Assembly (NCBI GenBank): GCA_036435485.1
Contig: CM071594.1
Span: 98,731,001 to 98,795,000, forward strand
Direction of reading: 5' to 3'
DNA: 64,000 nucleotides
Source of the DNA: Saposhnikovia divaricata
Lineage: Eukaryota; Streptophyta; Magnoliopsida; Apiales; Apiaceae
Below are positions 11,026 to 21,874 of the stretch, one piece after another (position 1 is the first letter of the stretch; every line of letters begins with the position of its first letter). A model generated the notes under the pieces. That model was not told the DNA's origin, searched no databases, and was given only the letters and a program-made list of their open reading frames with translations. A program made the translations under genes and the position numbers.

Positions 11026-11950
11026 TGTTAGAAAATGGAGTTTTTGGAGCATAATTATTTTATGTTCTTGATGTTAATTCCGGATTTTAACGATCGAAAA
11101 TTGTTCCTTGCTATGAGGACTTAAATTTTCATATATGGATCTAAGTAATTTTCTTAGTGAAATCCATAGAGAAATAGAGTTGAAGTTAGTAGCTTGAAAG
11201 AGCTTGAAAATGAGAATGTGTATTTGTCCCACATTGAAATAAATAAAGGGGGTTGTTGGCTTTATATAGAATCACATACATGGGTAGTGTACAACTACTA
11301 AGGTGTATGATGGTACATGGTGTTACTGTGTGCTTCACGTGCACGCGCGCGCCGCCGCCCGCCTCGCCACGTCTCGTCTCGGGTCGGTGGATCAGATTAA
11401 ATTAGATGGACTAGTTAGGCTCTATAACTGATGTATATTCAAAATATAAATAAATATTAGAATGAACCTGGACAGGATAATATATTCGGATTAATATATT
11501 AAAACTGAAATGTGGACAAATATATATATATATACAACTGTTACGATTTTTTAAATCGATCGTTTCGTTTTCATTTAATCGACCGTTTCGTTTTATTAAA
11601 TGAAATGGGCAGTTACGATATTGATGAGGGTGGTATCAGTTACGTTTGGCCTCTCCTATAAATTGAGAGCTAGGCTGCTGATTTTATACACACCACACCC
11701 TACAGTCTCTTCTCATCTCTACACTCTCTTCTCCCTTCCTGTCGTAGCTTCTCTTCTTGAGTGTTTTTCCGGCGACTGAGGTGCCAGTCGAAGTCGAGTA
11801 TTCTGGTTGCTGTGATCATATTACTCGGAGCTGTTTTATCCTGGAAGAGTTGTTGCAAGCATCCCGACAAAGTGTAAGTGTGGGCGATTATCTCTTCAAG
11901 AGCAGTCAGGACTTCGAGCAAGGCCTGACGACTCAACTGGTTCTTATATT
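11026..11950 (+). repeat. LTR-like sequence (possible solo LTR) upstream of the COBRA-like gene
   Basis: Begins TGTTAGAAAATGGAG and continues with the layout of plant copia LTRs: a TTTGTCCCACATTG phrase (about 11224-11237), a GC-rich CACGCGCGCGCC patch (about 11342), TATAAATT at 11657-11664, a CT-rich leader (11700-11760) and a structured tail. No primer-binding site or internal region follows, so a solo LTR is the simplest reading. The right edge is not fixed. ATGCTTTC precedes the start (11018-11025) and recurs at about 12012-12019 inside the proposed COBRA exon 1; this may be a target duplication or chance. The alternative is an ordinary promoter and 5' leader. Confidence 0.5.
11657..11664 (+). 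promoter_or_regulatory. Candidate TATA box for the COBRA-like gene
   Basis: TATAAATT about 300 bp before the proposed start codon, followed by a pyrimidine-rich leader. It lies within the LTR-like stretch. Confidence 0.5.
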
Positions 11951-11958
11951 TGTTCGAT

Positions 11959-14900
11959 ATGGCTAGTGGTATGTCTTCTGTTTTTCTTTCATTTTTACAG
12001 TTACTGATATGCATGCTTTCTACCTTCGTGTTTTGTTTCATTAATTGTTTGCTTGACCTTGACTTATTAAATACGATATATAACTGCCTCTATGTTGCTG
12101 TTTTAGTGATTACTTCCAACACTTTCAAACTATAAACATTTGCAGGGTCTTAAAAATTCTATCTTATAAAAAAAAATGTCCCCTAAAATATTCGTTCAAT
12201 AGCATAAGCAGCTTAGTTTCAGGATGGGCTAGTACATATTAAGTCAATCATGTTTTTTGGGTGAAGGATGAAGATGAGAGGTGTTAACGTGTATAATAAA
12301 CAAATGCTAGTTTGTTATTACAAATCAAAATTGTATCGTACTCCAGAGTCCATGCAAGTATTATATGAGATCCATATCTGTATTTCATATCAGTTCTGTT
12401 ATGATCTTATTACAGCTACTTGTAGTGTTTGTTTACTTGCATTATAATAGTCTTATATTATTGCGGCTATAATTCAACGATACACGAATAATACATAACT
12501 GATTCGATCAGATACTTGATAATCATATGAAGTGTATCAGTATCTGTGTGGTACTGGGTTTGTATGTGAGAAATTGTGATCCTAGTGAAATAAAACTATT
12601 CCAAGGCCAAAAATAGTTCAAAAGCCCAGAAAATTGATTTAGTGACAATAGACCTGCAAAGAAAGCCCATTCCAACAATTAGACAACAATGATACATAAG
12701 GGCCTAGACCAAAAACATCTTGGGTTAGCTAGCATGACTCTTTGAAAGATACTAAAATTTGTATTGAAGATTTGAAGTTGTAGTCAGCTGATTGCTACTT
12801 AAACTAGATAGAAATGTCAAATCCAATTGCCGGCCAAACCAAACTGTTAATGCTGTTTGGAAGTGGTAAAATGACTGTCAAGGGAATAAAAGATAGTTTG
12901 ACTGTATAAACATGTTTGCATCCCGTTACTAGGTATCATCAGGGGATATAATTATGTGTATTTTTATTTATATTTTGTTATATATTACGATGTGAGAAAA
13001 TCATTTTTCTGCGAAAACAGAGTGACATGTCTGGTGCATTATATTATACTCATGAACATATGGCTCCACTGACACTCGAATTCGTTACCTCTAGTGATCG
13101 AGAAAAGAGAGATATTCATGGATTCGGTGTTAAAATATGATGCCATTTTATAGTTCAAAGGAAAATTAAAACTTCTGTTTAATTTGTTTTCCTGAAGTGT
13201 ATAATCATAAAGTATGATGTCATCACCCTCCAAATGGAGGGAAAAAATGGACTTTACGTAGGCCATCTAGATGCTACTGTTCTGTTGCTTAGTTGGCATA
13301 CCACATAGAAACAACCTAAAAGTTAGTCTTCATGCTGACTTCTATTTGCTTAAATATGTCTATATATTTTACTGATGTTTCCAAAGTTACTTGCTTGAGC
13401 TATCAAAGAATGTTGAACCTGGATATGTAAGCCATCCGTAGGTTTTCTCAAGATAATATCAGAATGTTGCTTTTGTCGTAAATGAACTTCATAAAGATCC
13501 TAGTTTTCACGTAAATTCGATTTAAATGTTTTCACCAATTCAATATGCTAAACTAGAATGGGACATGGAGTTACAGATTTCACAAGTGTGGCGATTTTCT
13601 CTGGTGTTGATATTAATAGTTGGAAACTCCATATTATCAGGCATCTTGCTTTCTCTTCTTGATTCTTTAGTTTTGGGCTTACATTAACTCAATTCAAAAT
13701 AACTTATCTATTCTTTTGCTGGTTGCAGGTTGCTATGACCCCCTGGATCCCTATGGAAACATCGCGATAACCTTTGACATATTCAAGTATACAGATGATG
13801 GCTATGTGGTTGGTACAATGATCCTTTTACATGCTTCTATATATTTCAAGTTCATCCCTTTTAGGTAACACTTGGTATTACATAATTGTAAACGTTGGTG
13901 AAGTTGATCTGTAGAAATCCTGTTGACATTAATTCTATATGCGTCACCACTTCTCCCAGTACTCTGTTCCATTGACATAAGAATACAGACTACACACCCC
14001 ATCATTCATTTCATATGGCACCTACCTGTTCTGTTTACATAACTAAGGACGCTCTGATAATAATGGGATAAAATGGCACATTTCTCTGTCTGGTTCCAGA
14101 ATACTCAAAATTTTTAGTTTTAAAAGAAAAACACGTTATGGCAGCAGACCGTAGTCTTGCATTCGGTGCTAAATTATAGAGAATTCCAGAAAAACTTTTG
14201 TGACCATGATTAATCAATGCTCAAGCATTATACTTGTACTGGAACCAGTGTGGCTAGATCACAATCAATTACTTACTATCACACTATGTTTGGTTACATA
14301 CTGTTTCAATTTTCCAATTTTTTATATTCCATTTATTGTTTTCCTGAGCTTAATTATTTCCTGCAGGCAAGGGTGACAATCCAAAATTTTTATCAGTATC
14401 GTTCTGTGGGCAAGCCTGGTTGGAAGCTAGGGTGGACATGGGCTAAGAATGAGGTAATGTGGTCAATATCTGGTGCTTTTGCTACCCAGCAAGGGGATTG
14501 CTCATCCTTCAAATATCAAAAACCGCATTGCTGCAAGAAAACTCCCTCAATTGCTGATCTCATGCCTGAGGGTGCACCACAGAACAGGTCAGACGACTGT
14601 TGTCATGGCGGTGTTTTAGCTGCCAGGGCTATTAACCCACTCAAGTCATATTCATCGTTTATAGTCACGGTTGGAAACTTAGATAAAAATACCACAGAGA
14701 GCAAGCCTTTGAATCTCACTCTATTAGCACCGGGACCAGGATACACTTGTGGCCCTGTTCAGGACACAGATCCCACAGTTTCCTCTGTTATTGGAGGAAT
14801 GAGAGAAGAACAGGTTTTCAGTAAGTATTCTCTAGTTTCACTTGATACAGATTAGTACCATGTAATCACTTATGAACTGAAGCATTCGAGCAATAGAAAG

Positions 14901-15995
14901 AGCTGGTGGTTTCCTAGTTACTGATGTGCAATTGCAAGATTTGTTTTCTAAAAAATGTCTTATTTGTTCCAGGAACATGGAAGTCCACATGTACGTACTC
15001 TAGTTACATTGCTAACAAAACACCAGTCTGTTGTGCTTCACTTTCAACATTCTACAGTCCTACCATTAGTTCATGCCCAAGTTGTACCTGTGGATGTCGA
15101 CCAGCTGGACAGAAGAATTCCACAACATGTGTAAGGTATGTTACATTTGCTTGAAAAACAGACGGATGATACGAAGAGCTTTTCCAGTGTTGCCTAATCT
15201 TTTCTAATTTGCACCTTTGTTTTTTGCAATGAGTTTTTTTAGAGAAGACGAAACATTATCCCAATCAAATTCTCTTGCTAATCCTGACATAGTGCGATGC
15301 ACTAATCATATGTGCCCTCTTCGAGTTCACTGGCATGTTAAAAACAACTACAGAGATCACTGGAGAGTGAAACTGACCATCTCTAACTATAACTACAATA
15401 GAAGTTACTCAGATTGGAATGTGTTGATTCAACATCCTGGCTTCAGTAAACCTTCATTGACTTATAGCTTCAATAGTACCCTGCTAACAACTTCTGGGAT
15501 TCCAGGTACTTGCATGTCATTTCCAGAACCAGTAGTTCTTTGTATGTACATAAATAAATATTACTCCACCCGTTCCACTCAAACTGACTTATTTTGACAC
15601 TTCAAAGCAAAATTTATCGAAGTTCGAAAGAAAATTATGAATATTATTTTCTATTTTCACTCATAGCTTTGCTGTAATTTGTGAATGCAGATGATGTGGG
15701 TCTTTTTTGGGGGCTAGAACACTACAACAGTGATATACTTACTGCTGATGAAACACAGGTTGGTTCAGTGACAACAGATATAATACTAGAGAAGGACATG
15801 AAGGCATTTACATTAAGTAATGGATGGGCATTTCCAAGAAAAATTTATATAAATGGTGAGAACTGTGAGATGGCTCTTCCAGACACTTTTCCAATGCTAC
15901 CAAATGGTAGCACCAAACAAGTAGCAGCTAGTTATGGATGCTACATTTTTCCGTTCCTATTTTATTTTATTTTAAATGTTATAGTAGCTCTTTGA
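11959..15995 (+). CDS. COBL: COBRA-like GPI-anchored cell-wall protein, 450 aa
   Basis: COBRA-like proteins are extracellular, GPI-anchored and needed for cellulose microfibril deposition. Exons: 11959-12046, 13729-13808, 14367-14820, 14973-15135, 15243-15505, 15691-15995. All borders are GT-AG, the total is 1,353 bp, and the frame is intact. Exon 1 encodes only a hydrophobic signal peptide of about 30 residues; the mature protein starts at CYDPLDPYGN. The central region has the WTWAKNEVMWSISGA block, the paired-Cys CCKKTPSIADL block and the Cys-rich CCASLS...SCPSCTCGC segment (about 15030-15100), then RCTNHMCPLRVHWHVKNNY. The C-terminus has small residues (PNGSTKQ) followed by a hydrophobic tail, the GPI-attachment signal. 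Length fits the family. Exon 1 was chosen because it alone restores phase and a signal peptide; it abuts LTR-like DNA. Intron 1 is 1.7 kb. Confidence 0.93.
15562..15650 (+). repeat. Possible Stowaway-like MITE fragment in the last COBRA intron
   Basis: TACTCCACCCGTTCCACTC resembles the CTCCCTCCGTCC-type end of Stowaway MITEs. The opposite end is not seen, so it is at best a remnant. Confidence 0.3.
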
Positions 15996-16275
15996 TTTTG
16001 ACAACTGTTGGTACATAAAGATCTCCAGCAGGCATTTGACACTAATGTAAATAAATTACTTATAAGATTGAAACTGTAGTTGCACATTCACTCATTCTGC
16101 CAGATGGTAATTATTCTGTAATCGAAAGTGTTAGTTTATTTTTAGTCCAAGTGTTTATTTTTAGTATTGGGGTGCATAAATAAAAATGATCAAATCTGAA
16201 TTATTTTATAAATATTTACCAAAGAAAACTGGGGCTGAGGACACCTGAGGATCTTCCCTAAGGTTATGAGAAATA

Positions 16276-17480
16276 TCTATATATATTATAATGCCTGGAG
16301 ATCGGAAATGCACCATAACAGTTTAAGGTATTTTTCTTGAATTCTGGTTTTTTTGATTTTTTTAATAAACTTCTTTTCTTGCATTAAAAACTATTAATGA
16401 CAATTTAATTAGTCATTAATTACATCTATTAAACATTTATTAAATTTACTCTATTTAATTTGTTTAAAAATTAGCAAATTAGTTGAACATTATAGTTATT
16501 ATTTCAATATTAAATATTAATTATATATAGTTATGTTTATTTTTAGGTAAAATGACGACTAAAAATTGTTTATATTGCGTTATTGTTAAAGTCGTAATAA
16601 ATTATGGAAGTACAAGATATTTACTTAATATCTGGAATTGTATGCAAACAATACAGACAAATTTTTAATTTTGCACATGAATAAATAATACATGAGTTAT
16701 GATCAAATCGATTAAATTTAACAAATACAATCATTTATCGGAAGATAAAAATGATAGAAAGCTATACACCCATTGTTTCGTTATATTGTGTCGAAATAAA
16801 TTTTTATTGTAATTAAACAAATTCTTACACTATTATTGAATATGTATATTATGAGAGAGGTGTCGGCTTTAAAAAACGTTATTGACCTTAACTTCTCAAA
16901 CAATCTTTATTATCAATGATTGTGGAGTCGTAGTAAATTATGGAAGTACACGGACTTTTACTTAATATCTAAAATTTGTAAACAATACATGCACATAAAT
17001 TGCACATGAGTTATGACTAAACTAATTAAATTGAACAAACCCAACCACTTTATCGGAAGATTAAATTGATAAAAAATTTATACACCAATTGTTTCATTAT
17101 ATCGTGTCAAAATATATTAATATTCAAATTAAATAAATTCTTACACCATTATTGAACATGTATACTATGAGAGGGGTGTCGGCTTTAAAAAACGTTATTA
17201 AGTTACATTCAATATTTGTAACTTTTGATCGTAAATATTACGTTAATATTTTAATTTTTATTTTTATATGTTTGTGATATTTTAAGATTATCAAAATTTT
17301 GTATATAATGAGAGTATTTTTCCAATTAATAATTCATGTAAATTATTTTTAAATTAAATTTTTTATAGAAAATTCATAAGAGACCTATCAATTTTTAAGA
17401 ATAATAGAAATTAATTTATTTATTACAGTACTTTTATATAAAAATTTATAAATCGCGCGAAGCGCGAATAATTTGCCTAG
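16276..17480 (+). mobile_element. Helitron A (non-autonomous)
   Basis: The element starts TCTATATATATTATAATG after an A (16275). It ends with hairpin TCGCGC-GAA-GCGCGA (17453-17467) and terminal CTAG (17477-17480) before a T. This is the Helitron signature: TC start, 3' hairpin, CTRR end, insertion between A and T, no target duplication. It contains two diverged direct repeats of about 330 bp (about 16585-16910 and 16915-17200) that include GTGTCGGCTTTAAAAAACGTTATT. No Rep/helicase coding is present. It is homologous to 19755-26600. Confidence 0.8.
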
Positions 17481-19754
17481 TCTATACTATTATATAAATT
17501 CCGAAACATTAAAAGTTTGGTTAGTCGGTCGGTCGGTCGGTCGGTACTGTTGATTTTACTTATTTACCCTTACTTAATTACAGATAAGCTAAATAATCAA
17601 TTTCCTTATTGAGTTTAAACATATTATCTTTTTTATTTTTCAATAACTAACTAATTTCCTAAAATATAATATCCTTTTATATTTTATCTAACTAAAATTT
17701 CTACTTTATTAATCAATTACCTTTTTCAGGTTAAACATATTATCTTTTCTACTAACTAATCAATTTCTAACTAATCAATTAAGGTTAAACATATTATCTT
17801 TTCTCTTTTTCAAAAACTAAATAATTTCCTTTTTATGATAAAATATAATACCCCTTTATATTTTATCTAACTAACTAATTTCCTAAAATACAATATCATT
17901 TTATATTTTATCTAACTAAAATATCTCCTTTATTAATCAATTTCCTTTTTGAGATTAGACATATTACCTTTTCTACTAACTAATAAATAATTACAGATAA
18001 ACTAACTAATAAATTTCCTTCTTGAGTTTAAACATATTATCTTTTCTATTTTTCAAGAACTAACTAATTTCCTAAAATATAATATCCTTTTATATTTTAT
18101 CTAACTAAAATTTCTACTTTATTAATCAATTTCCTTTTTCAGGTTAGACATGTTACCTTTTCTACTAACTAATCAATTTCCTTCTTAAGGTTAAACATAT
18201 TATCTTTTCTCTTTTTCAAAAACTAAATAATTTCCTTTTTATCCATTTATATTTTATCTAACTAACTAATTTCCTAAAATACAATATCCTTTTATATTTT
18301 ATTTAACTAAAATTTCTCCTTTATTAATCAATTTCCTTTTTCAGGTTAGACATATTACCTTTTCTACTAACTAATAAATTTCCTTCTTGAGGTTAAACAT
18401 ATTACCTTTTCTATTTTTCAAAAACTAAATAATTTTCTTTTAATAATAAAATATAATATCCCTTTATATTTTATCTAACTAAAATTTCTCCTTTATTAAT
18501 TAATTTCCTTTTTCAAGTTAAACATATTACCTTTTATATTTTTCAATAACTAAACAGTTTTCTTTTTCAAGTAAAATATAATATCTTTCACATTTTATTT
18601 AACTAAAATATCTCTTATTTTTAAAATAGTACGAGCAGTTTTGTTTAATAAAATAACGTAATTATATTATAATTATTATTAACTAATCAATTACCTTTTT
18701 CACCCAAAACACGTTACCTTTTCTTTTTTCTCTAATTAACATCTCTCTTTTTCCAATTATATCATGAACGGTTACCTTTTTCAACCAAAACACGGTACCT
18801 TTTTTCTTTTCTCTTACTAAAATCTCTCTTTTTCCAATTATATCACAGATGTTTATATTTAATAAAATAAAATAATAATATTATAATACTAATAATTAAC
18901 CGATTACCTTTTCAGCTAAAATGTATCATCTTTTCTATTTTTTCTAATTAAACTCCTTTTTTTTCTAGAAATATCACGGACAACATTAATTTCTCATTTT
19001 CTAAAAACTATGAGCAATTTTATTTAGTAAAATGACATAATTAAATTATAATTATATAAGCTAATCAATTACCTTTTTCACATAAATCATGTCATTTTTT
19101 TAATTTTCACGTTACCTTTCTATTTTCTCTAACTAAAATCTCTCTTTTTCCAATTATATCAAGGGGGGTTTTATTTAATAAAATAAACTAATAATATTTT
19201 AATATTAATAATTAACCGATTACCTTTTTCAACTAAAACGTATCATCTTTCCTATATTTTTTTTTAACTAAAATCCTTCTTTTAATAGATATATATATAT
19301 ATATCACGGACAATATTAATTTCACCTTTTCTAAAAATATTTCGTACAATTGTATTTAATAAATAAGGTAATTAAATTATAATTGCTATAAACTAATCAA
19401 TTATATTTTTCACCTATAACATGTTTCCTTTTTAATTTTCTCTAACTAAATCCTATCTTTTTCTAATCATATCACATGCATTCTATTTAATAAAAATAAT
19501 AATTTTATAATTACCAATAATTAATCCATTACCTTTTTCAACTAAAACCTATCATCTTTTCTATATTTTCTAACTAAAATCCTTCCATTTCTAGAAATAT
19601 CACGGATAACATCTGTATAATTATTATCAAATCATCTGATATAATAATGTAAGCCTCCAAAATTCATTTTTTAAAAAGTTAATTTAAATAAATGAAAAAA
19701 TTTATATAATATTAAAATAAAAAAAATCCGTGCATCGCACGGGCTTTAAGCTAG
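17481..19754 (+). mobile_element. Helitron B (non-autonomous), directly abutting Helitron A
   Basis: Starts TCTATACTATTATATAAATT, directly after the CTAG of Helitron A. It ends with hairpin CCGTGC-ATC-GCACGG (19728-19742) and CTAG at 19751-19754 before a T. The 2.27-kb body is non-coding. It has a (TCGG)n tract at about 17526-17546 and many diverged tandem repeats built on phrases such as TTAAACATATTATCTTTTC and CTAACTAATTTCCT. Terminal sequences are typical of plant non-autonomous Helitrons. Confidence 0.82.
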
Positions 19755-20653
19755 TATATTATAATGCCTGGAGATCGGAAATGCATCAGAAAAGTTTAAG
19801 GTATTTTTCTTGAATTTTCGTTTTTTTTGATTTTCTTTATTAAATTTCTTTTCTTGCATTAAATAGTTATTAATGATACTTTAATTAGTCATTAATTACA
19901 CCTATTAAACATATATTAAATTTATTTTATTTAATTTGTTTAAGAATTAGCAAATTTTATTGAACATTATAGTTATTATTTCAATATTAAATATTAATTA
20001 TATATAGTTAATTTTCTTTTTAAGTAAAATGACGACTAAAAATTGTTTATATTGCGCTCTTTTTTATTCCTTATTCAAGATCACTGTAATTCTTTTCAGA
20101 TGACTGTGGATCAGACAACTTTAACTTCTTAAGCAATTTTTATTATCAATGATTGTGAAAGTCGTAATAAATTATGAAAGTACAAGATCTTTACTTAATA
20201 TCTGAAATTTGTATGCAAACAACATAGACAAATTTTTAATTTTGCACATGAATAAATTACACATGGGTTATGATCAATCGATTAATTAAATTTAACAAAC
20301 CCAACCATTTTATCGGAAGATAAAATCGATAAAAAAGCTACACACCCATTGTTTCATCATATTGTGTCGAAATAAATTAATATACCAATTAAATAAATTT
20401 TTACACTATTATTGAATATGTACATTATGAGAGGGGTGTCGGCTTTAAAAAATGTTATTAACCTTAGCTTCTCGAACTTTGCTAAATTGCTTAGCATTTT
20501 GCACATAAAACAAAAAACTATCTAGCGTTATGTACTGAACATAATTTTAACTAGCATTACCTAGTCTCTCCATATCTATGTGAGAGTTTTGAGTTTCTCT
20601 CCATATTCATAAGATTTTCTTGAATAGTGTGGGAGCTTTCGTTAGAAAGAAAC

Positions 20654-21874
20654 ATGACAACAAAGGAAGACATTGGGGAGAGAATGGCGAGTTTAGCCAT
20701 TGAGGATGAGGAAAATGAGGTCTTTGCGCTGGAAGGAGATATTGATGAGAGTGTTAACAAGTATGAGTTATGCCTTGTAGGAAGATTGCTGACGGAGAAG
20801 AATGTGAATACACGAGCCATGAAGACAAAACTTGCGGATGTTTGGAGGCCAGCAATGGGTTTAAATGTCAAAGAACTGGAAAATGGTCTCTTCCTATTTC
20901 AGTTTTATAGGAAAGAAGACTTGCAGTGGGTATAAAAAGGGGGCCATGGTCCTTCGATAGTGCAATGTTGGCTATGGAGAAGATAGCAGTAGGAGAGAAT
21001 CCAGCAAAGGTAATACCATGGTTCATAAACATATGGATCCAGTTGCACAATCTTCCAGTGGGGCATATGGTAGAAATGGTGGGAAAGCAGCTTGGTAATT
21101 TCTTTGGTGAATTTTTGGAATATGATGAAAAGAATAACACGTCGATATGGAGGGAGTGCATGAGGGTGAGAATAAAAATTGATGCAAGGAAGCCATTGAA
21201 GCGGAAGAAGAAGATAGTAAAGAAGGATGGTACAGAGATCGTTGTAGAATGCAAGTATGAACGTTTGGGAGAATTTTGCTTTACGTGTGGTTTGATTAGT
21301 CATACTGATAGGTTCTGCAGGATCGCCATGGATAGAGGAGGGAATGAGGATGTACCAAAGGATTGGGAAAGTTGGCTCAGAGACCACCGCGTAGGGTGGC
21401 AGGTCAAACTCAGAGCAAATGGCTTAGGGATGAGAACGATGACACGTGGGAGGCTAAGATTGGAGGAGACAGAAGTCAACAGCATTTTTCGGGGGGGGGG
21501 GGAATTTTCAAAATCAAAGGCGGGCTGATAATATGGAAAGGGATAGAAGTTTGTTGGTGATAACAGACTCCCGTGATAAAAGCAAAAAGCCAATGACAGT
21601 AAATGCAGCAACTTTCAAGGGATTTACATCCACGTCAAATCTGTTATATGATTCAAATGAGGATGGGATGGATAATATCCAACTAGAAACCCACAAATGT
21701 AGGAGAGGTACAGAAGATGGGTTGGGCCACATGGATATTGATCTGGGCCAGAAGTCACATGTTTTTCAGACAGAACAGCTCCAAAAAGAAACTGATATTT
21801 CTAATGTGGATTTGTCAGTATCTAAACACACCAGTCCGGCTGAGCTTGCAATGCAAGCCAGCCATCCATTATGA
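20654..21874 (+). pseudogene. LINE ORF1 (DUF4283 / CCHC zinc-knuckle protein), frameshifted
   Basis: Nucleic-acid-binding ORF1 of plant L1 elements. The N-terminal part (20654-20935) and the rest (20926-21528) are in different frames, with the shift at about 20930 just before KRGPWSFD. The conserved LHNLPVGHM region and the zinc knuckle CFTCGLISHTDRFC (CX2CX4HX4C, about 21275-21316) are intact. A 12-G run at 21491-21502 shifts the frame again, and the tail continues to about 21874. Confidence 0.87.

Noticed and set aside
11340..11390. GC-rich patch as a CpG-island promoter of its own
   Set aside because: Similar GC patches occur in copia LTRs, and the surrounding sequence matches that layout.
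14217..14366. Start codon at 14217 for the COBRA-like protein
   Set aside because: The conserved YDPLDP N-terminus lies in the exon at 13729-13808, and 14217-14366 is intron before the GCAG acceptor.
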